Positions 1 to 6,429 of a DNA stretch of 9,318 nucleotides are shown here, piece after piece. This DNA is from Actinomycetales bacterium UBA1416 (GTDB lineage: Bacteria > Actinomycetota > Actinomycetes > Actinomycetales > Actinomycetaceae). Under the pieces are notes generated by a model, which saw only the letters and a list, made by a program, of their open reading frames with translations, did not search any database and had not been told where the DNA came from. Within the stretch, counting starts at the first letter, position 1, and each line of letters starts with the position of its first letter. Position numbers and translations under genes: made by a program. The DNA lies in the NCBI GenBank assembly GCA_002304945.1, contig DBPQ01000070.1:1-9318 (forward strand). The letters are read 5' to 3'.

Positions 1-15
1 AGAGCGGATTCGCAC

Positions 16-60
16 AGGGAGAGCGCGCTCGCACTCTCCGCACGCGCATTCGCTCTCCCT
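16..60. repeat. Long-loop inverted repeat in leader of secreted-protein gene
   Basis: A perfect 10-bp inverted repeat (AGGGAGAGCG at 16-25 and CGCTCTCCCT at 51-60) encloses a 25-nt loop. The right arm (CTCTCCC, 53-59) can alternatively pair with GGGAGAG at 72-78, so two mutually exclusive stems can be drawn. The region also contains other GAGAG/CTCTC elements. It could be an RNA fold in a 5' leader, clustered protein-binding sites, or simply purine/pyrimidine-biased sequence. The sequence does not decide between these. Confidence 0.4.
17..30. promoter_or_regulatory. Putative operator palindrome (left copy)
   Basis: GGGAGAGCGCGCTC contains the perfect 10-bp palindrome GAGCGCGCTC (21-30). It matches 13 of 14 bases of the element at 9167-9180 upstream of the ATPase operon. 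Palindromes of the form GAGAGCGCTCTC resemble operators of LacI-family regulators in actinobacteria (family knowledge). That a LacI-type protein binds here is inference, and no such regulator is encoded in the window. Confidence 0.35.
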
Positions 61-271
61 CCCAAGAGGAGGGGAGAGTGGATCCGCGTGGGGAGGGCCG
101 ATGCGTGTCGGGAGAAGGGGTCCGAACTGGGAGATGCCTTGTCCGATCCAGAGGTCCTGGAACAGAGGCCCAGGAATCACGCATCTTCACAAGGGCTTCA
201 TGAACGCATCGGCAGAGGCATCACACACGCGGCGAACACTGGCATCATCCGGGACCTTCCCGGGCAGCAAC

Positions 272-277
272 AGGAGG
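272..277 (+). promoter_or_regulatory. Ribosome binding site of secreted-protein gene
   Basis: AGGAGG lies 5 nt upstream of the ATG at 283. This consensus site, together with the signal peptide that begins at that ATG, fixes the start. The frame is open further upstream to a GTG at 88, but that extension carries no matching site. Confidence 0.85.
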
Positions 278-282
278 ACACC

Positions 283-846
283 ATGCGCACCACACTGAAG
301 AGGGCGTTCGTGGCGGGTGCGGTGGCCGTCGCGATCGGCGTTCCGGTCGGGGCGTACGCCGCCACCGGCCCGATGGACGTGGACGAGCCCGAGACCACCG
401 AGAGTGAGACGTGGACGCCGCCGCGCCAGCAGAACCAGGACTGTGACGCGCCGCCGGACGTCAACGCCATCCTCGAGGATGCCGGGATCAAGGACCTCGA
501 GGCCGAGCATCAGCAGGAGATGACCCAGCTCCGCGAGGACTGGCGGGCCAACCCGGACCCGGACGGCCGCGAGGAGTTCCGCGCCGAGATGACCGCGCTG
601 CGTGAGGAGCACCGCGAGGCGGTCCTCGATGCCGTGAAGGCCATCGACGATGAAGCGGCCGATTGGCTCGCCGACCACTGGGCCGAGATGACCGGCCCCG
701 GCTTCGGCCAGGGCGGCAACGGCCAGGGCAACGCCTACGGCAAGGCCAACGGCCCGCGCAACGGCGACGGCAACCGGGCCGGCGGCTTCCGCAACGGAGA
801 CGGAGTCGGCGTGCAGGAGCAGCTCCGCGACCCCGCGACCGACTGA
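283..846 (+). CDS. Small secreted acidic protein with Gly/Asn-rich tail, unknown function
   Basis: The 187-aa product begins with a typical Sec signal peptide: MRTTLKR, a hydrophobic core at about residues 8-22, and an A-Y-A cleavage site near residue 26, so it is probably exported. The mature chain has an acidic Pro/Thr/Glu-rich stretch (about 30-50), a single Cys (54), then a charged helical region (about 60-135). That region contains a near-repeat, EMTQLRE at 79-85 and EMTALRE at 102-108. The tail (about 138-175) is low complexity and rich in Gly, Asn and Gln. There are no membrane segments after the signal. The helical Glu/Arg-rich part is loosely reminiscent of small periplasmic chaperones such as Spy/CpxP, but I see no diagnostic LTxxQ motif. 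The function is unknown. The gene converges on the ATPase operon and is separated from it by a hairpin. Confidence 0.85.
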   Translation: MRTTLKRAFVAGAVAVAIGVPVGAYAATGPMDVDEPETTESETWTPPRQQNQDCDAPPDVNAILEDAGIKDLEAEHQQEMTQLREDWRANPDPDGREEFRAEMTALREEHREAVLDAVKAIDDEAADWLADHWAEMTGPGFGQGGNGQGNAYGKANGPRNGDGNRAGGFRNGDGVGVQEQLRDPATD

Positions 847-862
847 CTGGCTGATTGACCGA

Positions 863-894
863 TTGACCGTCACGAACAGTTGACCGTCACGAAC
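863..894. repeat. 15-bp direct repeat downstream of the secreted-protein gene
   Basis: TTGACCGTCACGAAC occurs at 863-877 and again at 880-894, separated by 2 nt. It is preceded by further partial copies of the GATTGACC unit at 853-868. It starts 17 nt after the stop codon of the plus-strand gene. This may be slippage-type local duplication or a binding site. No function can be assigned. Confidence 0.7.
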
Positions 895-904
895 TGACAG
901 AAGC

Positions 905-958
905 TCGAGGATCCTCTCCCTCGAAACCGGCCGGGCCAGGCACACTGGCCCGGCCGGT
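905..958. terminator. Convergent intergenic hairpins, probable bidirectional terminator
   Basis: The main stem is a perfect 13-bp inverted repeat, ACCGGCCGGGCCA (926-938) with TGGCCCGGCCGGT (946-958), and a 7-nt loop. A smaller 6-bp stem (TCGAGG 905-910 with CCTCGA 919-924) sits just to its left. The structure lies between the stop at 846 of the plus-strand gene and the stop at 973 of the minus-strand USP gene, where a shared terminator is expected. There is no T-tract on either side. This is common for strong GC hairpins in high-GC actinobacteria, but it leaves intrinsic termination unproven. Confidence 0.7.
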
Positions 959-972
959 CCCGTGTCGCGAGC

Positions 973-1398
973 TCACGCCAACGGCACCACCAGCACGGGA
1001 ACGGTGGTGAACTCCAGAACGCGCAGGGTGTGGCTGCCGATCGTGGGGATGGCGTGGCCCGGCCGGTCCACCCGCGCCATCACGATCATGTCCGCGCCGC
1101 ACTCGCGCGCCTCGGCGAGGATCTCGGCCGCCACCCGGCCCCGCCGTCGCACGCCCGTGACCACCACCCCGGCCGCCTCGCCCATCGCCGTCACGTGCCG
1201 CAGCACGACGGCGACGTCCGCCTCCCGCCGCGGCGCGCGGGCGTCGTAGTCCTTCAGTCGCTTGTCCGGTCCGCCCTCCGGCAGGACTGAGACCGCGCGC
1301 ACCCGTGCGCCCAGCCGCGCGGCATGTTCGATGGCGGCCTCGGCGGCGGTGAAGGCGGCGGGCGAATCGCTGACCGCCACCAGGATGGTCGTGCTCAT
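973..1398 (-). CDS. Universal stress protein (UspA family), last gene of the ATPase operon
   Basis: The 141-aa product is a single Usp domain of normal length. The N-terminal strand TILVAVSDSPAA carries the conserved Asp (residue 11). The C-terminal part contains GADMIVMARVD, IGSHTLRVLEFTTVPVLVV, the usual end of the fold. ATP-binding members carry G-x2-G-x9-G-S/T. Here the equivalent positions read A108-x2-D111-x9-G121-S122, so the first two glycines are lost and nucleotide binding may be weak or absent. The ATG at 1398 overlaps the stop of the subunit D gene by 4 nt (ATGA), and GAGGAG lies 8 nt upstream. This indicates coupling to the ATPase genes. Its role may be a regulatory or stress accessory of the ATPase, but only the gene linkage supports that. 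Confidence 0.9.
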   Translation of the reverse strand: MSTTILVAVSDSPAAFTAAEAAIEHAARLGARVRAVSVLPEGGPDKRLKDYDARAPRREADVAVVLRHVTAMGEAAGVVVTGVRRRGRVAAEILAEARECGADMIVMARVDRPGHAIPTIGSHTLRVLEFTTVPVLVVPLA

Positions 1399-2063
1399 GA
1401 GCTCATCTCCTCGGGAACTGCGACCAGGTGCCCGGATCCGCGGCTCTCACGTCCACGCCCCTGTCCTCGCCCGCGTTCGTCCTTCTCCGCAGCCCAGTGG
1501 ACGCGGAGGGTCTCCTCCATCTCCTGTTCCTCCAGCCGCCGGCGGATCTCGTCCAGCTCGGCCTCGAGCCGGGGTATCCACCGGTTCTCGACCGCGCGTT
1601 GCCGGGAACGGGTCGCGGCGAGTTCCGCCCCGAGCAGGGCGATCGCACGGTCCGCCGCGGCGAGCCGCACCGCCACCTCCAATGCCTCCCGGTGGGCGCG
1701 CACCGCGAACGCGAGTGCCGAGCTGCCCCCCGGGGCAGGACCCTCCGGGACTGCGCACACCGCCTCCGCCGGGTAGGTCACCCCCATGGCCACGCCCCAC
1801 CGCACCTCGAACGTCGCCGGGGCCCCGGGCGCTGCCGTCTCCACCGCCGTCGCCCCGTCCAGCGCAGCCGCGCGGCGGAGCCACCGCGCGGCCTCCCGCG
1901 CCGCCGCGTCCCACTCCTCCCGGACGCCCTCCGCGTACAACCGGAGCCGATCGAACTCGTCGGCCATGATGCGTTGCTTGCGGTCGAGGAGGGCGGCGCC
2001 GTGTCGTGCGGTGCGCAGCCGGCGCTCCACGCGCACCTTCCCGGCCCTGCCCGTGGCGTTCAT
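1395..2063 (-). CDS. atpD: V/A-type ATPase subunit D (central rotor shaft)
   Basis: Subunit D is the long antiparallel coiled coil that turns inside the A3B3 head and connects through F and C to the membrane ring. The 222-aa product has the family hallmarks. The N-terminal helix contains GAALLDRKQRIMADEF (residues 22-37). A less conserved middle follows, and then the C-terminal helix TRSRQRAVENRWIPRLEAEL (151-170) leads into RRLEEQEMEETLRV (175-188). A Gly/Arg-rich flexible tail (about 196-211) ends the protein. The ATG at 2063 overlaps the subunit B stop by 4 nt. The frame is open further upstream, but that part lies inside the B gene. The upstream SD sequence is weak, consistent with reinitiation after B. 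The name follows V/A-type nomenclature and is not F-type AtpD (beta). Confidence 0.92.
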   Translation of the reverse strand: MNATGRAGKVRVERRLRTARHGAALLDRKQRIMADEFDRLRLYAEGVREEWDAAAREAARWLRRAAALDGATAVETAAPGAPATFEVRWGVAMGVTYPAEAVCAVPEGPAPGGSSALAFAVRAHREALEVAVRLAAADRAIALLGAELAATRSRQRAVENRWIPRLEAELDEIRRRLEEQEMEETLRVHWAAEKDERGRGQGRGRESRGSGHLVAVPEEMSS

Positions 2064-3541
2064 CTCGCGGACCCGTTCACCGGGGTTCGGGCAGCGCCGT
2101 CCTCGCCCTCCGGCAGGTACCGCTCCAGCATCTCCACCGACACCATCGTCAGCTCCTGCCGCGGCAGCTCGGCCAGCGCCCGCCACGCCCGCCCCAGGGT
2201 GTCCTCGAGCGTGCGCACCTCGTCCCGGCCCTGGTCGAGCAACTCGCGCTCGAGCACGTCCCGGTACTCCAGGTAGGCGTGGTCAGTCTCGGACAGCGCG
2301 TCCACCCCCACGAGTTCCGCCAGCTCGGCGGCCTGCCGGGCCCGGGCGAGGGCGGCGAGCACCTGGGCGGCCACGTCCAGGTGGTCCTCCCTCGTCCGGC
2401 CCTCCCCTGCCCCCGACCGCATCAACCGGGACAGCGACGACAGCCCGTCCACCGGCGGGTAGATCCCCCGGGCGGCCACCTCGGGCGAGAGCACCACCTG
2501 GCCCTCGGTGATGTACCCGGTCAGGTCCGGCACCGGGTGGGTGATGTCCCCCGCGGGCATGGTGAGCACGGGGATCACGGTCACGGACCCCGGCCGGCCC
2601 TTCACCCGCCCACACCGTTCGTACAACGAGGCGAGGTCGCTGTACAGGTACCCGGGGTAGCCGCGCCGGGCAGGGATCTCCCGCCGGGCGGCGGAGACCT
2701 CCCGCAGGGCCTCCGCGTAGCTGGTCATGTCGGACATGACCACGAGCACGTCGTCGCCGTGCGTGAACGCCAGGTGCTCCGCCACCGTCAGGGCGATCCG
2801 CGGGGTGAGGATCCGCTCGATCACGGGATCGTCCGCCGCGTTCAGCAGCAGCACCAGCTCCCCGGCGGCGGACCGTTCCTCCAACCGGTCCCGCACGTAG
2901 GCGATGTCCGCGTGGGTGAGGCCCATGGCGGCGAACACCACCCGGAACGACTCCCCCGCGGACGTGGCATGCGCCGCGATCTGCGTGGCCAGGCTCAGGT
3001 GCGGCAGCCCCGCCACCGAGAAGATCGGCAGCTTCTGGCCCTGCACGAGCGTGGTGAGCGCGTCGATCACGGAGACCCCGGTGAGGACCGGCTCCTGGGG
3101 CGGCTCGCGCAGCACCGGGTTGAGCGGCCACCCGCTCACCGGCAACTCCTCGGGCCCGGTGATCGGCGGCCCGCCGTCGAGGGGCTCGCCGCGCCCGTTG
3201 CAGACGCGCCCCAGCCATCCGGTGCCCACCGGGATGTGCAGCGGCCTCCCGGCGAAGGCCACCCGCGTCCCGCCCGGCGCCATCCCGGCCGTGCCCTCCA
3301 GCACCTGCAGGGTCACGAGGTCGTGGTCCACCTCCAGCACGAGCCCGTGCCGCTCGCCGCTCGCCACCTCCCCGTCCCGGACCTCGACCACCGCGAACTC
3401 GTCCCAACCCACGCCGTCGGCGTCGCCCACCACGAGCAGGGGTCCGCGCAGTTCCCGCACGTCGCCGTGCGTCAGCCGTCCGACGACGCCGGAGCGCCCG
3501 TCGGCGGGCCGGGCGGACAGGGGCGAGGGGTCGGCAGTCAT
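2060..3541 (-). CDS. atpB: V/A-type ATPase non-catalytic subunit B
   Basis: B alternates with A in the hexameric head and forms the non-catalytic nucleotide site. The 493-aa length is normal for the family (about 460-500). An N-terminal beta-barrel (about 15-90) is followed by GRVCNGRGEPLDGGPPI (111-127). The P-loop position reads IFSVAGLPHLSLATQI (173-188) with no GKT, the expected state for B. Next come VLVVMSDMTSYAEALREVSAA (265-285), RRGYPGYLYSDLASLYERCGR (292-312), and GLSSLSRLMRSGAGEGRTREDH (366-387), whose SLSRLM supplies the Arg finger (R372) to the catalytic site in this family. The C-terminal helical domain is complete. The ATG at 3541 overlaps the A stop by 4 nt, and GGAGGG lies 6 nt upstream. 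V/A nomenclature is used, not F-type AtpB. Confidence 0.95.
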   Translation of the reverse strand: MTADPSPLSARPADGRSGVVGRLTHGDVRELRGPLLVVGDADGVGWDEFAVVEVRDGEVASGERHGLVLEVDHDLVTLQVLEGTAGMAPGGTRVAFAGRPLHIPVGTGWLGRVCNGRGEPLDGGPPITGPEELPVSGWPLNPVLREPPQEPVLTGVSVIDALTTLVQGQKLPIFSVAGLPHLSLATQIAAHATSAGESFRVVFAAMGLTHADIAYVRDRLEERSAAGELVLLLNAADDPVIERILTPRIALTVAEHLAFTHGDDVLVVMSDMTSYAEALREVSAARREIPARRGYPGYLYSDLASLYERCGRVKGRPGSVTVIPVLTMPAGDITHPVPDLTGYITEGQVVLSPEVAARGIYPPVDGLSSLSRLMRSGAGEGRTREDHLDVAAQVLAALARARQAAELAELVGVDALSETDHAYLEYRDVLERELLDQGRDEVRTLEDTLGRAWRALAELPRQELTMVSVEMLERYLPEGEDGAARTPVNGSAR

Positions 3542-5262
3542 GCGAGGCCCTCCAGCTCCCCGAGCACGGCGATGCGGCGCTCGGTCACCGCGGCGGCGTC
3601 GTCGGGCCCGACGTCCTCGCGGGCGCGCAGCACCGGCCCGAAGTCGTGCCGCTCGATCACGCTCGCGGGCACGCCGCGCTCCACGAGCACCTGGCAGGTG
3701 TCCACGACGTCGAGCACCAGGTCCAGCAATGCCGCGCCCTTCGCGGCGGAGCAGAAGGCATCGTTCCGGCTCAGGGCGTTCTGAAGGAGCACGCCGTCGC
3801 GGAGCAGCCGGCCGCCGAGCAGCACCATGCGCTCGTGGCCGGGCAGGGAACTGGTCCCGATGATCTCGGCGAGATCCGCGAGCCGGTCCGCCTCGGCCAG
3901 CAGTGAGGCAGCCCGCGCCCGCCGCCGCGCCCAGCCGGGGTCCCCGTTCGCGGAGTGCCACAGTCCGAGCGGCTCCGCGTCCCGCGCGAAGGAGCCGGTC
4001 CAGCTCACCGCCGGGTAGTGGCGGGCGTACGCCAGTTCCCGGTCCAGCAGCCACAGCGAGCGCACGAAGCGCTGGGTGTCCGTGGTGACGGGCTCGGTCA
4101 TGTCCCCACCCGGGGGTGAGACGGCCCCGATCACGGTCACCGATGCCGTGCGCCCGCCCAGCGTGGTCACCCGGCCCGCCCGCTCGTAGAACGCGGCGAG
4201 GGCGGAGGCGAGGCTCGCCGGGTAGCCCTCCTCGGCGGGAAGGTCCCCGTTGCGGTTGGAGAACTCGCGCAGCGCCTCCGCCCAGCGGGAGGTGGAGTCC
4301 GCGATCACCACGGAGTCGTGCCCCATGTCCCGGTAGTACTCCGCCACGCAGATGCCGGTGTAGATGCTGGCCTCCCGCGCCATCATCGGCATGTTCGAGG
4401 TGTTGGCGATGATGACGGTGCGGTCGATCAGCCTTCCCCCGGTGCGCTCGTCCACCAGGGTGGCGAGTCCGTCCAGCACGTCGGCCATCTCGTTGCCGCG
4501 CTCGCCGCAGCCCACGTACACGATCACGTCCGCGTCGCTCCACTTGGCGATCTGTTGCAGCAGCATGGTCTTGCCGGTACCGAACCCCCCGGGCACCGCG
4601 GCGGCTGCCCCGCTCGCGAGGGGGTACAGCAGGTCCAGGACCCGCTGGCCCGTGTGGATCGGGGCCACGCCCGGCGGCCGGTCGCGGATCGGCCGGGGCG
4701 TGCGCACCGGCCAGCGCTCCGCGAGCCGCACCTCAGAATCCCCCACCCGGGCGACGACGTCGGACGCCCGCACCGGCGCCTCACCCGCCAGCCAGGTGAC
4801 CTCCCCCGCCACCCCGGCGAGGACGCGGTGCTCCACCGAGCCGGAGTCCGGCACGGTGCCGAGCACGTCCCCCCTCTCCACCCGGTCGCCGATCCCCACT
4901 GCGGGGACGAACCGCCACGCAGCCTCCTCCCGCGCCGCATCCGCCGCCGCCCGCTCGGGACCCAGCCACAGCGGTGCGTCGGAGAGCGGGCGCAGCAGCC
5001 CGTCGAAGGCGTGGCCGAGCAGACCCGGTCCCAGCACCCCCACCAGCTGGTCCCCCGTCGCCTCCGCCACGTCCCCGGCCCGGATCCCGCCGGTGTACTC
5101 ATACGCCTGCAGGGTGGCCCGCGTGCCCTCCAGTGCCACGATCTCCGCGCTCACCCGGTCCGGGCCGAGCGCCACGAGCTCCAGCATCGCGACGCCGCCC
5201 AGCCCCTCGACCTCCACGAGGGGTCCGTTAACCCGGACCACCCGTCCGGCCGGCGCGCTCAC
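3538..5262 (-). CDS. atpA: V/A-type ATPase catalytic subunit A
   Basis: A binds and hydrolyses (or forms) ATP in the A3B3 head. The 574-aa product matches the family length (about 580-600). Features in order are: an N-terminal barrel (about 5-65); the non-homologous insert typical of A but absent from F-type beta (about 105-190); Walker A GGFGTGKT (225-232); GCGERGNEM (251-259) with the catalytic Glu254; VVIADSTSRWAEALREFSN (318-336) as Walker B; then GAVSPPGGDMTEPVT and a helical C-terminal domain. All catalytic residues I can check are present. I chose the GTG at 5262 because it gives a GTGA overlap with the E stop and has GGGGGGAG just upstream. A GTG at 5274 would add four residues but has no SD. 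Confidence 0.95.
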   Translation of the reverse strand: MSAPAGRVVRVNGPLVEVEGLGGVAMLELVALGPDRVSAEIVALEGTRATLQAYEYTGGIRAGDVAEATGDQLVGVLGPGLLGHAFDGLLRPLSDAPLWLGPERAAADAAREEAAWRFVPAVGIGDRVERGDVLGTVPDSGSVEHRVLAGVAGEVTWLAGEAPVRASDVVARVGDSEVRLAERWPVRTPRPIRDRPPGVAPIHTGQRVLDLLYPLASGAAAAVPGGFGTGKTMLLQQIAKWSDADVIVYVGCGERGNEMADVLDGLATLVDERTGGRLIDRTVIIANTSNMPMMAREASIYTGICVAEYYRDMGHDSVVIADSTSRWAEALREFSNRNGDLPAEEGYPASLASALAAFYERAGRVTTLGGRTASVTVIGAVSPPGGDMTEPVTTDTQRFVRSLWLLDRELAYARHYPAVSWTGSFARDAEPLGLWHSANGDPGWARRRARAASLLAEADRLADLAEIIGTSSLPGHERMVLLGGRLLRDGVLLQNALSRNDAFCSAAKGAALLDLVLDVVDTCQVLVERGVPASVIERHDFGPVLRAREDVGPDDAAAVTERRIAVLGELEGLA

Positions 5263-5780
5263 GTCTCCCCCCACAACCCGGCCACCTGGTCCGCCGCGGC
5301 CTCGAGCGCGGCATCCGCGAGCGTGGGCAGGCTCAGGTCCAGCCGGCGAGAGCCCGCCTCCGCCACCAACCCGCCCTCAGGGGCCTCGGTCAGGACCGCG
5401 TCCGGGCCAAGCGCCGCGCGCGCCCGCTCCCGCAGCCGCTCCAGGAGGTCCGGGTACCGCGGGTCCTCCACCAGCGCGCTCGCCCGCTCACGAACCGCGC
5501 GGCGCACCTCGAGCCGCAACTCGTTTCGGGCGGCCAGCACCGTCTCGTGCGCCTGGCGCCGCACCCGGGCGGAGCGCAGCGCCACCTCGGACCGCGCCGC
5601 CTCCTCGCCCGCGGCCACCGCGGCGCCCCGGATGCCCGCGGCCTCCTCCTCGGCCTCCGCCACGATCGCCTCGGCCTTCTCGCGCGCCTCCGCCATGATT
5701 CCCGACGCCGCCGCGCGGGCGTCGGCGAGGAGCCGCTCCTCGAGGGGGGCGAGGGCGGCGTCGGCGTCGGTGGTGGTCAT
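5259..5780 (-). CDS. atpE: V/A-type ATPase subunit E (peripheral stalk)
   Basis: E pairs with G/H to form the stator stalk linking the A3B3 head to subunit I. The 173-aa product has a charged Ala/Glu/Arg-rich coiled coil over about residues 12-105. It then has a globular C-terminal part (about 106-173) ending with RRLDLSLPTLADAALEAAADQVAGLWGE, with an amphipathic final helix as in the family. It is somewhat short (family often 185-200 aa). The assignment rests on composition, domain layout and position between F and A rather than on strongly conserved motifs. The ATG at 5778-5780 overlaps the F stop by 4 nt, and its own SD is weak, so translation is probably coupled to F. V/A nomenclature is used. 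Confidence 0.85.
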   Translation of the reverse strand: MTTTDADAALAPLEERLLADARAAASGIMAEAREKAEAIVAEAEEEAAGIRGAAVAAGEEAARSEVALRSARVRRQAHETVLAARNELRLEVRRAVRERASALVEDPRYPDLLERLRERARAALGPDAVLTEAPEGGLVAEAGSRRLDLSLPTLADAALEAAADQVAGLWGET

Positions 5781-6001
5781 TCGGGCAGCACCGCCGTCAT
5801 GGGGGCGTGGGGGTCGGCGAGGGCGGGGCCAAGGGCGGCGGCGGCGCGAGGGGTCAGCAGGACCGCCCCCGCCCGCCCGGTGAGGGACGCCCAGGCACGG
5901 CGGACGTCGTCGTCGGTCTCGGCGGCATGGACGGCGGCGCCGGCGAGGCCGAAGCCGTCCAGCAGCGCCTTCTCCCCGAGGGCGGCGACGATGTCCGCCA
6001 C
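5777..6001 (-). CDS. atpF: V/A-type ATPase subunit F (central shaft), short form
   Basis: F binds D on the central shaft and, in studied bacterial enzymes, modulates activity through its C-terminal helix. The 74-aa product aligns with the N-terminal alpha/beta domain: DGFGLAGAAVHAAETDDDVRRAW (residues 15-37) matches the family pattern of a GFRLAG-like strand/helix, and GAVLLTPRAAAALGP (45-59) the second strand. It ends at PMTAVLPE, the strand after which other family members (about 100-110 aa) continue with a C-terminal helix. No frameshift is apparent, because the stop overlaps the E start by 4 nt as at the other junctions. The start is GTG at 6001, 2 nt after the K stop, with only a weak SD. 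The identification is inferred from these motifs and gene position. Confidence 0.8.
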   Translation of the reverse strand: MADIVAALGEKALLDGFGLAGAAVHAAETDDDVRRAWASLTGRAGAVLLTPRAAAALGPALADPHAPMTAVLPE

Positions 6002-6003
6002 GG

Positions 6004-6429
6004 TCAGGCCCGCCCGATGAGGATGATCGCGATGATGAGGCCGTAGATGGCGATGCCCTCGGCGAGGCCCACCACCACCATCGCGCGGCCGAAGATCTCC
6101 GGCCGCTCGCTCATCGCGGCCAGGGCGGCGGAGCCGGTGTAGGCCACCGCGAAGGCGGCGCCGATGGAGGACCCGGCCACGGCGATGGCCGCGGCGATCA
6201 GGGCGGAGCCCCCGATGCCGGCGGCCTCGGTGGTCTGGGTGGCGACGCTCGCGGCCGACGCGGGGCCCCCGGGCAGCGCCGTCGCCAGGACCACGAGGGC
6301 GCCGAGGAGGACGGCGACGTTCACCCCGGCGAGGACGGCGATGCCGCCCTTGCGGCGCCGTCGGAGGAGGACCATCGCCCCGGCGGTGGCGAGGAGGAGC
6401 GCGGGGACGGCGGCGAGCCAGATGGTCAC
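6004..6429 (-). CDS. atpK: V/A-type ATPase proteolipid subunit K (rotor ring), four-helix form
   Basis: K forms the membrane ring that carries ions. The 141-aa product has four hydrophobic segments: about 2-22, 29-52, 72-106 and 113-138. The last two are the canonical hairpin. They are joined by a polar loop (SERPEIFGR, 107-115), and the ion-binding carboxylate is Glu124 in GLAEGIAIYGLIIA. The first hairpin has a basic turn (RRRRKGG, 23-29) and no carboxylate, so it is not a second working binding site. No Gln is seen in the partner helix and no Ser/Thr follows Glu124, which argues for protons rather than sodium (inference). The GTG at 6429 overlaps the subunit I stop by 4 nt, and AAAGGGG at 6436-6442 is a good SD, suitable for a subunit needed in many copies. 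Confidence 0.9.
   Translation of the reverse strand: MTIWLAAVPALLLATAGAMVLLRRRRKGGIAVLAGVNVAVLLGALVVLATALPGGPASAASVATQTTEAAGIGGSALIAAAIAVAGSSIGAAFAVAYTGSAALAAMSERPEIFGRAMVVVGLAEGIAIYGLIIAIILIGRA

Noticed and set aside
159..186. ECF-sigma-like -35 (GGAAC) upstream of the secreted-protein gene
   Set aside because: No convincing -10 element is found at the right distance, and the pentamer is expected by chance.
88..282. N-terminal extension of the secreted-protein frame to a GTG at 88
   Set aside because: The ATG at 283 has a perfect AGGAGG and begins a clear signal peptide, which a 65-residue extension would bury.
2960..3025. Loss of Walker A in subunit B as a sign of a broken gene
   Set aside because: The absence of GKT in IFSVAGLPHLSLATQI is normal for non-catalytic B subunits.
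2006..3784. Long plus-strand open frame opposite A and B
   Set aside because: It is His/Arg/Pro/Gly-rich antisense shadow of the well-conserved B gene, an artefact common in high-GC DNA.
3542..4543. Upstream extension of the subunit B frame
   Set aside because: It lies entirely inside the subunit A gene in another frame and has low-complexity Arg/Gly composition. The ATG at 3541 has an SD and the usual 4-nt overlap.
5263..5274. Alternative GTG start of subunit A at 5274
   Set aside because: No SD precedes it, whereas the GTG at 5262 has GGGGGGAG upstream and forms a GTGA overlap like the other junctions.
4318..5883. Long plus-strand open frame opposite A, E and F
   Set aside because: It is antisense shadow crossing several conserved genes with no recognisable domain.
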